Shown here: positions 10,304-20,800 of the stretch, piece by piece
Layout of the letters: every line of letters begins with the position of its first letter
How positions within the stretch are numbered: the first letter of the stretch is position 1
DNA from: Eutypella sp. D-1
Taxonomy: Eukaryota; Ascomycota; Sordariomycetes; Xylariales; Diatrypaceae
Direction: 5' to 3'
Length of the DNA stretch: 64,000 nucleotides
Assembly (NCBI GenBank): GCA_023313575.1
Contig: JAJTTP010000013.1
Location: 62,001 to 126,000 of the forward strand
Program-made: the position numbers and the translations under genes
The notes under the pieces: model-generated
The model's database searches: none
The model's input: only the letters and a program-made list of their open reading frames with translations
What the model was told of the DNA's origin: nothing

Positions 10304-11531
10304 ATGTCCTCGCCGGACAAGTACCAGGGAATAGAGAGCATCGACCGGTTCTGCCGGCAGTACCTGCAACTGGAACGCGAACTGGACTATCCTGCTCCCA
10401 CTCTTCTACGGGAGCAGCACGTGCAGGAGGACCTCTACCGGCGCGTATTCTCCTCCGATGGCGGCGCCGTGGCGACGCCGTCGCCGCCCCCGAGGTATCA
10501 GTTGCGCGTGCTGAAGGAATTGGTGAAGAGGATCGAGGTCAGCATTGACGGCGATTGGGAACAATATGTATGTAAAAACACAAACAAACAAACGCACACA
10601 GAGTGTTTCAAAACATTTTCCGCCGTACCGTGTCTTTTGTCGTATTATTTCGTGAAAACCGTCTTAGACATATTTTTTCGTAAAAAGTCTCGGACACCAG
10701 GTCTGACTTCCATCATTTTTCTTTTTTTCCCAGGGAGTATCAGACGATCTAATGGCCGCGCTCTCTTCACTCCTAGCACAACCACTCCCGTCCGAACTCG
10801 CAGCCGCGCAGGAGAAATCCCACGTGACATACACGCCCTCGTTGCTATCCCCATCCTCATCCTCCATAACACCGCACCAGATCACGCTCCTCGAGTCGCG
10901 GAACCTGATTTCCGCAGCGGGGACAACGGGTCTACGGACCTGGGAAGCAGCGCTGCACCTAGGCCAATACCTATGCGCATGTCCGTCGCTGGTGCGCGGG
11001 AAAAGGGTGCTCGAGCTCGGCGCCGGCACGGGGTACCTGTCGATCCTGTGCGCGAAGTATCTAGGCGCGGCGCAGGTGGTAGCGTCGGACGGGTCGGGGG
11101 ACGTGGTCGCGAATCTGCCGGAGAACTTGCTCCTCAACGGGTTAGTACAGCAGCAGCAGCAGCAGGATTCCTCCGCGCAGATCGTGGCGACGGAGCTGAA
11201 ATGGGGGCACGGGCTCGTGGGCATAGAGGGGGGCGTGGACGTCGTGCTAGGCGCCGACATCACGTACGACAGGGCGATTATCCCCGCGTTAGCGGACACG
11301 CTGGACGAGGTGTTCGCGCGATTCGGGGCGCGCGTCGACGTGCTGATTTCCGCCACGGAGCGGAATCGCGAGACTTTCGAGGCGTTCGTCGATGTCTGCC
11401 AGCAGCAGCAGAGGGTGTTCGAGGTGCGGGAGGTCGTTGATTTTCCGGTTCCGCCGAGGCGGGAGCAGTGCGGGCCGTTCTATGATGATCGCGTGCCTAT
11501 TCGGATATGTAGTATCGTAGCCAGGCAATGA
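10304..11531 (+). CDS. EFM3: EFM3/FAM86-type protein-lysine methyltransferase (elongation factor 2)
   Basis: AdoMet-dependent methyltransferase of the seven-beta-strand class. By homology with yeast Efm3 and human FAM86A it trimethylates a lysine of translation elongation factor 2 in the cytosol. Exon 1 is 10304-10567, intron 10568-10733 (GTATGT donor, TTTCCCAG acceptor) and exon 2 10734-11531, giving 353 residues. The family N-terminal domain includes IDRFCRQYLQLE. The block TTGLRTWEAALHLGQYL precedes motif I, VLELGAGTGYLS (residues about 180-191). A later segment, DVVLGADITYDRAIIPAL, corresponds to the post-I/motif II region typical of FAM86-like enzymes. A run of six glutamines in the middle is a local insertion from CAG codons. 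It faces RPS24, so two translation genes share one promoter. Confidence 0.92.
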
Positions 11532-12213
11532 AGGTCATGCATGATCTCCTACAGGAACTATGCATCGTACAGAAAGTAAGCAAGCAAGCGCAGTTATTTC
11601 AATCACGTAGTATGTAGAGGCCGGGGCCGGGGACGTATGTTAATGCCGTTACTATTGGTGAGCTGTCCTAGAAGACTGACTACCTGTAAAAAAAGGAAAA
11701 CGCGACGAGGGCAGGGGGCGGTGGTGATGATGCTGGAAGCGATCAAAACCCCCGCAGTTCCCTGGGAATCCTCTCTCTCTCTTATTACCCTTGATACCCT
11801 GATTGGCCTACCACTGGAGGCGGCAATTCCCCGAATGCAATTCTCAAAACCAGCAAGCAAAGCCAACAATGACTATCCGTTAAGCCGAAAATGTATCGAC
11901 CAAACGCCAAAGTTGGAGACAGAAAGATATCCTGCTTCTTTCCCCCATATTGCCATATCGTCCTAGACCCTTCCTATCCTTCATAGTTATCGGTGGTCTT
12001 GAGCTCGTGGTAGGTAGACGAAAGGTGGTAGGCGAGTGGTGCAGGATGAAAGTCGACGAGGCGTCCTCACAGGTAACACGTTCGAAGATAATCTGGTACT
12101 ATAGTTAGTTTATGATATCCTACTGGGCTGAGGTGAATGGTTCACTTACTTGTCAATGTCGTCGTGTCATATCCCCGTGAAAAACCGTCAGCCCCAATCG
12201 ACCCCCGGCACGC
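11532..12213. other. intergenic region between convergent genes
   Basis: 682 bases hold the 3' ends of EFM3 and of the four-span membrane protein gene. I see no coding frame or RNA signature. Confidence 0.5.
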
Positions 12214-13182
12214 TCAAAGCGGGATCTCTCTGGCGGCAGTGGAGGGCGGGGTCTCAGAGTAAGCAGGGGGCAGGGAGCCCTGGCGCTCCTCCCATCTCTG
12301 GACATCGTCTTGGTGCGAGAGGTCGCGCATGCGGCACCAGGCCTCGGCGGCGAGGACGCGTTCCTGGTAGAGGGCGCGCTGCTCGTCCTGCTGCCACTTG
12401 TAGGACTTGACGACGTGATATGCGAGGGGCAGGTAGAAGATGACCCAGCAGAGGAAGAGGATGGCGGGGGTGGCAAGCATGGTCAAGGCGAAATAGAAGA
12501 TGCCGTCGCTCTTGCGGGCCAGCGCCGCCAAGTCGTAGTCCTTGTTGTTGTTGTCGTCGTCGGAGTAGTAGTATTGGCTGCTGCTGCTCTTGTGGGCGCG
12601 GTTGTCGAAGCTCGTGGTCCACTGTGCGGAAAGCAGGAGCGTCATGGTGCCGATACCGTACAAGATGCTGATGAGAGCCACGATGCCGATGAGCGCGGGG
12701 AACTTGATATCGGCCAGGACAGAGAAGCGGGGACCAGCGGAGGAGTGCAGGGGCTGGTTCTCGGGGGCAGACTCGGGATCAGGCTCCATGGGCATGGGAG
12801 GGGGCAGGAGGCCGAGGGTGCGAGACTGGGTGTGTCTGAAGTTGCGGATGTCGTGAGTGGTCTTCTGGGAGAGGACGATGAACAGGACACAGCAGATGAT
12901 GAAGATGATTACCATGAAGACGAGGACCGCGGCGACGGTCTGGTGCTTACCGTCATCGCCGTTAACATCACCGTGCTCCGCGAAGTAGGTCTTCAGCGGG
13001 GCGAGGAGAAAGACGGCGAGGCCCGAGTCGGTGAGGGCCGCGCCGAGAAAGTACACACAGAGGAAGACGCGGAAACAGAGACTCAACTTCAGGAGAGTAC
13101 ACTGGACCTCGGGCGAGGCGTGGTTGACCCATGGGCGGTTGATGAGGCCGTCCATGGCGGAGATACCAGTTGGGGGGGCCAT
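12214..13182 (-). CDS. four-span membrane protein with PPxY tail (first member of a local paralog group)
   Basis: 322 residues in one exon. I start at the ATG at 13182 (MAPPTGISAMDG) rather than the upstream in-frame ATG, whose extra 31 residues are Lys/Arg-rich and low in complexity. Four hydrophobic segments lie near residues 32-60, 84-106, 162-184 and 226-254, with a Pro-rich loop (about 126-150) after the second and an Asp/Asn/Ser-rich loop (about 193-216) after the third. The C-terminal tail is polar, helical-looking and carries LPPAYSETPP; PPAY at 305-308 is a PPxY motif of the kind bound by WW domains, including those of Rsp5/Nedd4 ubiquitin ligases. The third-to-fourth-span region (W188-x3-F192 ... 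LARKSDGIF) matches the next two minus-strand genes. The function is unknown. It could be a plasma-membrane or endosomal protein subject to ubiquitin-dependent sorting. Confidence 0.8.
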   Translation of the reverse strand: MAPPTGISAMDGLINRPWVNHASPEVQCTLLKLSLCFRVFLCVYFLGAALTDSGLAVFLLAPLKTYFAEHGDVNGDDGKHQTVAAVLVFMVIIFIICCVLFIVLSQKTTHDIRNFRHTQSRTLGLLPPPMPMEPDPESAPENQPLHSSAGPRFSVLADIKFPALIGIVALISILYGIGTMTLLLSAQWTTSFDNRAHKSSSSQYYYSDDDNNNKDYDLAALARKSDGIFYFALTMLATPAILFLCWVIFYLPLAYHVVKSYKWQQDEQRALYQERVLAAEAWCRMRDLSHQDDVQRWEERQGSLPPAYSETPPSTAAREIPL

Positions 13183-14810
13183 GGCTTCAATGGAGGGAAG
13201 TAGTGAGTTTCTTGTTGTTTTTCTTTTCTTTTTTTTCTTTTCAGGAATAGAACCGCAATGGGTAGTAGAGATCAAGAGGAAGAAGACATTCGCAATGGGA
13301 AAAGCCCTTCTAAAGCAGAGAAGCCTTGAAGACGATGCGGAAGGATGAGCGGATTGGCAAGAAAGGGCAGTTGGGAAGAAGAGGAAGAGGGAGGAAATTC
13401 TGTGTTGGTGGGGGGATGGGAATGAAATAAAACTGGTGGGTGGGCTGGAGAAGTTTTCTAGTCCATGACAACTGGGCAGGAACTGGGTAGGTACATGGGC
13501 ACTTGGGTAAGCTGTACGTATGATGGGTAGCCCAGGAAGTCTACTCTAAGTACACAGGCAAGTAGGAAGACGGGGTAGTTACCAGTAGGTAGAAGGAAAC
13601 GAGATGACTTGCTGCTCCGGGGTCAAGTAGGGAAACGAGGGGTGTTATGCGGGCCTCATGGTCTCCGCGCCCCTTAGGCTACGATGCGAGATGACACATG
13701 ATCCTGTCGGGGAAGGCACACGCGCATACCAGGCCTACTGGGAGTACCAGGTATATTGGATTGGGCGGGTGCCGCCCTCCTTTCTAATGGCTATTGCTTT
13801 GCCTATGGGAGCTGAGTCACATGGCTGGACATCAACAGGTGATAGACGCATGGGGATCTTGCCAGATGAGTACTGTTGGGATAAGCCGGAGCTGTCATTA
13901 CATATACAGCATTCATCCCATGTAGTGAATATCCTCTTTGCAAAGTAGCAATGGACCTATTAGTTCATTATCTATATTATATAGGTGTCTGTCTAGAAAA
14001 GAGGTATCGTGAGAACGGAACTGGCGTGGCTCGTTCACGAAAGTATCAGCTCTTTAAGAAAGGACAATGCAGACCAAGAGTTGTGATAGCATAGGTTGTG
14101 CCGTGCTAAAAGAGCAGTTATTTTCCTTGTGGTGGTGGTGGTGGTGGTGTCCATTCCATATGCAAGTGCCATTGTGACACTAATTTCAGAGAGCGAGTTC
14201 TATCAATTCATATAGCAAGTGCAGTCGTATGGACAGTGGCATACAGTTGAGGTTAATATGCGGCTTTTTGGGAGTTCGTTTACAGTAAGAATATTCACGT
14301 TAACGCTTTTGTTTGCAGGAAATCATAAAGCCGGCTTGTTAATCGTTCAGTCATACATGTCTTCAAAGGTAGGAGACGGAGGCGCTATCTAGGTATAGTT
14401 ACAACAAGTACGAATATCGCAGGAGGATGAATTTATCATGCGAAATTCAGAGCTAGAGCTGATTGTACGTTGTGTTGATATACGTCACTGATACTTGCTT
14501 TGGATATGGGGTGGCGGAGAGCATGTCAATTCCTGTTGAAATTATCCTCGAATACATCTCATTCTCAACATCCTTCAGCGTCCCAATCCCTTAGTCCTCG
14601 CCAAAACTCCAACCTCTTAAAAGGAGACTGATACAGGACCCGGGGAAATTGCTATGGAATGATATGAAAATCGCATGGCGAAAAGGCCCACTTGCATGCG
14701 ACAGGGGTAAATAGGGGTAGTTCGACCCACACCATGCAACTATATAAGTCTGCCCATAATCCCAATCCCAAGCCTTAGGCACTCCCATTGGTACGATATC
14801 CAAAATATTT
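13183..14810. other. upstream region of the first four-span gene and 3' region of the second
   Basis: 1.6 kb without a supportable gene. It holds degenerate ACTGGG-type repeats near 13440-13520 and a pure GGT triplet run (about seven copies, 14129-14150). Open frames here are short and without domain character. Confidence 0.45.
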
Positions 14811-15548
14811 TCAGCCTCGCGGAATCCTCGCTTCGCGAGGTTTGTCGAGGGTGATAACGATCACCTTGTCCCTGTCTGCTGTGTCAGGTCGCTGGTTGTT
14901 ATAGGGCCCCTCTATCTTACACTGGTCCTGAGGCTCGATCTCTGGTGACAGAGGTACCCAGCCAGTCATCTTTGATGAACCCTCATCACAGCGACCCCTC
15001 CTCTTTATTACCTTCCTTAAATACCGGCTGATAGTAACATAAGCATAGATGGCGATGGGTACTAGGACCAGGGCGAAGGCCGTAATGGCAGTGTTTACGA
15101 CCAGTATGCCAAACAATGCGCGGCAGTGCCGAACTAGGGAACGCTGGTCAGGACCCGTGATCGTTTCGAAGTGCTTATACCAGCGGTGGGCATGTATAGC
15201 CGAGTAGCAACCGATGCTTATCGGGAAGATTCCGATGACAACCAGGCTCAGACAAAGATCTGCGTTTATGTGCCTCAAAGTAGACTGCCAACGAAATCCC
15301 AATGTGAAAAATTCATGCAATGCAAAAAGAAAGCAGGCTCCACCCCAGGTGAAGAGGTAGTCGTTGACCACGCTAAAGTCTGGGTCATTGAAATCACTCG
15401 GAGCGGTAGAGGTTTGAGCGTTGACGCGAGGTCCCACTTTATCCCTTACGTAGACAGCGAAATATGTCAAGGCCCCACCCTGTGAGAGGTGGTAGAACAT
15501 GAGAGGAATCCCATAGAACAGGGCTTGTTTATAAGAAAAATCCATCAT
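14811..15548 (-). CDS. four-span membrane protein, second member of the local paralog group
   Basis: A single exon of 245 codons with tandem ATG codons at the start. Hydrophobic segments lie near residues 8-33, 64-84, 97-119 and 142-173. The fourth is followed by a strongly basic stretch (RYLRKVIKRRGR), which by the positive-inside rule suggests a cytosolic C-terminus. The tail of about 60 residues is polar. The segment W123-x3-F127 ... SLVRHCRALF, then the fourth span, lines up with W120-x3-F124 ... YLVRKSIGLF of the next gene and W188-x3-F192 ... LARKSDGIF of the previous one, with matching spans. No catalytic, transport or binding motif is evident. All three genes lie on the same strand, spaced 0.9-1.6 kb apart, as expected for tandem duplicates. 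The role is unknown. Confidence 0.7.
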   Translation of the reverse strand: MMDFSYKQALFYGIPLMFYHLSQGGALTYFAVYVRDKVGPRVNAQTSTAPSDFNDPDFSVVNDYLFTWGGACFLFALHEFFTLGFRWQSTLRHINADLCLSLVVIGIFPISIGCYSAIHAHRWYKHFETITGPDQRSLVRHCRALFGILVVNTAITAFALVLVPIAIYAYVTISRYLRKVIKRRGRCDEGSSKMTGWVPLSPEIEPQDQCKIEGPYNNQRPDTADRDKVIVITLDKPREARIPRG

Positions 15549-16459
15549 TGTTCAGTTTATGGTCTTTCCGTGTGTGGTGTGTCGAAGAAGAGGATAAAGT
15601 GAGAATAGACAGCGAACGTCGAGGGCGGCGATCTAAAGTATCGCGGATGACGGTGTAGCACCAAAGACAGTAGGATATGTGGTAGCGAATATGTGGTAGT
15701 TTGGACAAAGAGGGAAGTATAATGGAGGATTTCTTTGAGATGGTTGAATAGTTATAGAAAATTCCGGTCAGAAAGATTGCTATGACGAGTGCAGCGATGA
15801 TGCGGTTTGAGTTTGCGTATCACGAAGTACTCGTGGCGGTTTTCATCAGCTAGGTGATCCAAGAAATCTCAGGGTTAAGCGAGGAAGCAAACTTGCCAAG
15901 GGGGGAAGCAGAGCCTACTGGGTTTTCGGGTGGCACTGTCCCGCGTGCTAGAGCTGTCTTGACATACTAGGTAGGTTGTTATCTGGTCATAGTAGACTCG
16001 ATGATGGTTGTTTACGAACTAATGGAAATAGTGATATGCGAGATGGTAAAGGATGTTAAGGTAGGAAACCCATAGAGAGCACAAGAACGATCCGAGGTCT
16101 ATCCAACGGACCAGAGTGTTCGCAGCATAAATTCAACTACAGAGATCGACGATTGGGTGAAGTCGTTGATTCCCATTCCCGTCTATTCTAACATGTGTTG
16201 GTACCAGCCCATATCATGTACTAAGCAGAGGCGAGACGACTCATAAGAAACCTGAACTACCCCGTCACCCCTCCCCGAAGAGGCCATCTTGGTCCGACAC
16301 TCCCGGGTGGCTATCCAGAGCCATGTCCCTAGGGGTTTCCCGCCCCCTATATCCAACGCGGTCTGGGTCGTCATATCTCCTATGTATGAGCCCCATACTT
16401 CCATCACTACAAGCCTCCGTCATATTGGTGACGTCTATCACCGCGGGTAGCCTTATTCC
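15549..16459. other. region between the second and third four-span genes, carrying a duplicated upstream block
   Basis: 0.9 kb between two minus-strand genes. The stretch 15819-15960 is collinear and partly identical with 17222-17380, upstream of the next paralog (shared GTACTCGT, AGGGTTARG-GAGGAAGC-AACTTG and GGCACTGTC blocks). The open frame at 16183-16407 (minus) has no recognisable content. Confidence 0.55.
15819..15960. repeat. diverged copy A of a duplicated upstream flank
   Basis: Collinear with 17222-17380: a GTACTCGT block, then AGGGTTAAGCGAGGAAGCAA (copy B has AGGGTTAGGAGAGGAAGCCA), then a GGGGAAG block and TTTTCGGGTGGCACTGTC (copy B has TTTTGGCACTGTC). Each copy lies about 220-420 bases upstream of a four-span gene start. 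Confidence 0.65.
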
Positions 16460-17002
16460 CTAACAAATCTGATAGACCCACTTCATCATCTTTTCAAGTG
16501 GAATGTTTGCGTAGAAGTAGCCTAAGATACCACATATGCATAAAAGTGCTGACAGCACGATGGAGATGATGATTGTGCAAAATAGTCCAATGCTCTTCCT
16601 CACCAAGTAGACACTGTCGTCGTTTGCATCGAATTTCTCTTTCCAGGACCAGATAAAAATTGTAGCCAGGATGGCAATGGTGTAGATGGGAACCATGATA
16701 ATAAATAGTAATATGAGTATGGTACGATTCGCGATCAGCCTGTCCTCGGTAGAGCGAGTCCCGAGACCCAGGCAGTAGATCCAGATCAGATTAAAAATAA
16801 TGCGTAAGCACGTGAGGCAGCTTGTGACGGCCGATATATAGACACAAGCGGAGACTAATTGGAACTGGTATTTGTTGATATATCGGAGGTCGGCCAAGTC
16901 CCTCAGGTCAGCTTCGAGGAACTGTATAACAAAATATAGATATACCGGAGCTGCCAAAATCGAATAAACCGAGTGGCAGACGTTAAGCGCACAGGAACCC
17001 AT
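16460..17002 (-). CDS. small four-span membrane protein, third member of the local paralog group
   Basis: A single exon of 180 codons, almost entirely hydrophobic. Spans lie near residues 11-29, 47-79, 93-118 and 136-164, and the protein ends soon after the last one, lacking the polar tails of its two neighbours. The loop KEKFDANDDSVYLVRKSIGLF between spans 3 and 4 carries the group signature (W-x3-F, LxR[KH], [LI]F). Span 2 contains several cysteines (SCLTCL). The missing tail may be true shortening, or a 3' exon I could not place; no clear in-frame continuation with splice signals was found. Base composition is somewhat more AT-rich than the first member, compatible with relaxed constraint. 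No function can be assigned. Confidence 0.65.
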   Translation of the reverse strand: MGSCALNVCHSVYSILAAPVYLYFVIQFLEADLRDLADLRYINKYQFQLVSACVYISAVTSCLTCLRIIFNLIWIYCLGLGTRSTEDRLIANRTILILLFIIMVPIYTIAILATIFIWSWKEKFDANDDSVYLVRKSIGLFCTIIISIVLSALLCICGILGYFYANIPLEKMMKWVYQIC

Positions 17003-17221
17003 ATTCCTACTTCTGTGCGGTTGAATAGAAGGTAATTATGAAGAGGTGGCGGATGTGCCGCTAAGAGAGGTAGAATGTAGGGAAAGCGATGTAGAGGCTA
17101 TTGTAAAGATGTCAGTATAAGTATTGTGTGATACCGTAGGAGGGACAGGAGGCTGTACCTCCTCTTTGTCAAAGGAATGTTTGCTGTAGTAGGTGTACTG
17201 ATATTGTAGCTCACGCCCATC

Positions 17222-17380
17222 TACCACAACGTACTCGTATTGTAGGCGGTGGGCAAGACAGCTTAGGGTTAGGAGAGGAAGCCAACTTGGTCGGTTGCAG
17301 AGCGGCCGTACGACCGTTGGTTGGAGTGGACGATTACCAGCCAGGGGAAGGTACGAGTTTTGGCACTGTCTCCTGAGCTT
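17222..17380. repeat. diverged copy B of a duplicated upstream flank
   Basis: Partner of 15819-15960, in the same orientation and order, about 220 bases upstream of the third four-span gene. It contains an extra stretch of about 50 bases in the middle compared with copy A. Confidence 0.65.
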
Positions 17381-17672
17381 CTAAGCCTCTACCAATACCT
17401 GTGTTAATATAACTCGCGAGGAGTGTTCAGCTAGTTTGATCGCAGTGGACGAAACGGGGGGGTCAGTGGTGTTCAAGATAGTAACGGCGGGTAATGAAAA
17501 TGACATAGGGTATAAGACGATGGATAGACTTCACTAAACTAAGAAATACGAAGATGGGATCAACAAGGCACCAGAGATAAATATGGATACACTCGACAAG
17601 TATCTGCCATAAATGTTTGTTCGGACATATCTTTAGCCATGGATAAGAGCGGCAAACTATTCTTTCGACATG

Positions 17673-17804
17673 TCATATAACAGGTATTGAATCACTGTCA
17701 CACCCAGTATCCCCCGGGAAATCCGGGGATGGCCCGAGTATGGGCGTAGGGAATGCCATGAGCAGTGCGAGGAATGCAGCGAATGCTATAACAGAACTCG
17801 TCAT
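17673..17804 (-). CDS. possible 43-residue secreted or membrane peptide
   Basis: An ATG-started frame on the same strand as the four-span group. It begins with a hydrophobic core (VIAFAAFLALLMAF) that could be a signal peptide, followed by a short Pro/Asp-rich tail with one cysteine. It might equally be the decayed N-terminal end of a fourth four-span copy, since it sits where one would be expected. There is no further support; a chance frame is a real alternative. Confidence 0.2.
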   Translation of the reverse strand: MTSSVIAFAAFLALLMAFPTPILGPSPDFPGDTGCDSDSIPVI

Positions 17805-20800
17805 TGTCCATAACCCAAGTTCGGGAAGCTGTGAGCTAGAGTTACAAGAGCATCCGCATACATTGCCCAGTAATAAAGATGTCGGGAAGGAGTAACGGTG
17901 TTGATCCGTTCCGCGCCTCAGGGCATGCCGTCGAGAGCTGATGCGAGCAACACATACGCGCTGGAATGAGACAAGGGGGTTAATACCTGGCTTGCCCCTC
18001 GCAAACAGCATTCATGTCTGGCTCGCTATATTGATTCCCTGTCATTAGCATTGGGGCCACGGACATGCTTGACCAATCCTCGCAACCATCTTTAAGCAGG
18101 TCTCTCTTTCATATAGATTTGGGGGAAAAGCATGCTTGGAAGTATAAGAATATACGCTCACCTATCTACGCTGACCTAGGTAGATCGTCGTAGCACCAGC
18201 TGTGCGAAACGGAGTGTTTCAACCAACGGTCTGTGTACCCGATATATCTACCTGTTACAGGCACTATCCACGATACTCGGCTATCCACGTAGGACCTATT
18301 CGATCCTTCAGCCTCACGCCTCCTATATCTCCCTGTCTGAGACAGCAACTCACGGTAGGTACCGAGTTAATCCGCCGAGAAGGCAGCTAGCCGGTCCCGA
18401 AGCCTTGGCTTGACTTCTCGGGAGGTTGGCCATTAGTCTGTCTAAGACGGAGCTTCAATACTAGAGCTGGCGCGGTTGAACAAGCCTCGCTTCGGCGATA
18501 GGTGGTCTAATTACGATGGCGATAGTCGCTGTCTGACGCGAAGCCCAGGTGGGCCATTTCGAGATGCAAATCGCATGCGTTGGCGAGCTCATCAGCAGAC
18601 GAAAACTTCAACTTCGCTTGCTGAGACCTAACTGCATAGCTTGAAAAGAACCAAGCGAAAGTGGGTACATTGCCACGCCGAATTCTGTCTATTGTCTCGG
18701 GTCGCGAAGCGATGGGGGAAGAGGAAGCATCTATACTTTCCGTAAGTAACGAGGCTGTTCGTTTGGCTGTTTCGTGTTCTCAGCCTCATCTGACATCACG
18801 TGGCCGGCGTGCGCTGCGAGCTGGTCTTGCTCTTCGGCTAATTTATATGTCGTGCGACAGGCGGACAAGGAGACGAGCTCCCGTCCACGGGTATGAGCTG
18901 CGCCTACTAGGTATAGCCACTCAATTAACACACGGAGGTAGCGTCGGGGCGGGGAAGCCCGAGGGGGGGGGAGGGTTCGACAGGGAATTTCGGCGACGGC
19001 GGCAGCGGAGCGGGGCCCTCCTTTACCAAGACGAGGAATCCGCCCGTCGCCGGAGTTGAGACTTTGGTCATGCGCATACACATTAACATAACATAGCACT
19101 CGGAACCCCATCCTACTAGGTATGTATAACTATAGGAATTGCGTCAGCATACCGAGCATGCATAGCATAGCATAATGTCCAAACCGGGAAAGCAATCCAC
19201 TACATACATAACTACATAGGTGCGAAGAGGGATTGACGAATGGTCACTGCCGAATCTGGAATGTCGATGGTCAATTGGAGCCACGTCAGGCACACTGGGC
19301 AAGCAAGCAGCGAAATTTTTGCGGGCACGCGAAAGAATTCAAGCTTGCCTGCTTGCTCACTAGATACGCATGGGGACGGACACAGTAGAAAATGAAAGGG
19401 GAGAGGCGCTTGGGATCGAAGTGGTGTGCGCGCCACTCCTTTTGCCCCTCCCCCCTTTTTCGATATCCAATCGTTAAGCGCTGCGCGCTTATGGGCTTGC
19501 AGTGTGGCTTGCATCTTGCAGAACGCCTGCATAATGAGGGGCTTTTTAGGTGGGATTAGGGAGGGGGACAGGGGAGGCAAAAGGGCAAAAAAGGGGGACG
19601 GGGGCCGTACTGTGTGCTATGCGATAGGTTGTGCGTCTGGGTGGTCGGATGAGTTAGCGATCAAGTTGCCTTCCCGTCTCCTCCTATCTCCATAGATCGC
19701 ATCTTTTTGTGCTGATATATTCCTGAATAGGTAGAGTAATGCATAAGTAGGATCGGGAAAGTGGACTGTGCTGGGACATGGCCCTCCTGTTGGCCTGCTT
19801 TACTTGGTCGATGCCGTCCCGATGACCATCATGTACGGATAGGGCCCGAGGTAATCCATCAGCTTGATAGAACTAACTACTTTCTAGAAAGCAACTGCAC
19901 CGCGTCTATCTGAACTCTTGGACCGGCGTCACCAACGTGAACACGGAGAATCCGACATTTAGACGCGGCCAGGGAGCCGAGTATTATCGGTATCAAATAG
20001 GAAGAAACGGATAGCCGCGCTGACATGCTTGTTTTCCTATATAGGTACGGGGGCTATCATATCGTTAGGCCCAACAGTAGTATTGACCCAGATATCCGGG
20101 ATTGGCGATGGCTATATTCTTTACTTCTACAAGTACGTAGGTAGTACATACTTTGTGTCGCACCGCGCATCTTGAAGGCGCTGGGTTGGGTAGGGTTGGG
20201 TTGCATTGGAGAGTATATTAAGTCAAATGCAGTAGTTATTAAAATCCCCAGGATTTACGAAATGAATATGCATTTTTAGAAGTTCTGTGACTACCTAGGT
20301 GATATGTGAATATTTGCACGACTTGAAAAATTCACCTAATGAATATCTATATAATATACATGAAACCAGAATGTTTATAGAAAGTATGCATCTTTCCCAT
20401 GTATGTAGGATTCCAGGGCCGGTCCTCCCCCACAAGTTCCGTGACTGACTCCCTCCAACTCCTGTCGCCTTTCCCGAACCGTCCAAGATCCGCCCCGCGA
20501 TGCGTCTCAGATGTTTTAATTAGCAGCACAAATTCGGCAGGCCGACAAGGGGGGGCCCCAAGGCCCAGCTGGGCTTGCTGGCCCGATGGGAAGGCTTGGT
20601 TGGCTGGCAAAGTTAAAAAGGATGGGATGGGTGAAATGGGCGAATGAGCGAATGCGACCAGATCTTGTCGAGGTTACGTTCCTGAACTATTCTGGGTTTT
20701 CCTGGTTTGCCCAGCTTGGCCAGCTTACTTCCCTCCTGCCTGTTCCTGAATAGAAAAGAATAGAAAACTAGAACTTGGCTTTGGAGACGAGATCGCTGTC

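Noticed and set aside
12310..13203. A 297-codon plus-strand frame rich in Asp, Glu and Val
   Set aside because: It is antisense to the first four-span membrane protein; the minus strand gives membrane spans and a PPxY tail.
17036..17227. A Ser/Thr-rich frame directly upstream of the third four-span gene
   Set aside because: No ATG at its start (GTG only), and it overlaps the probable leader.
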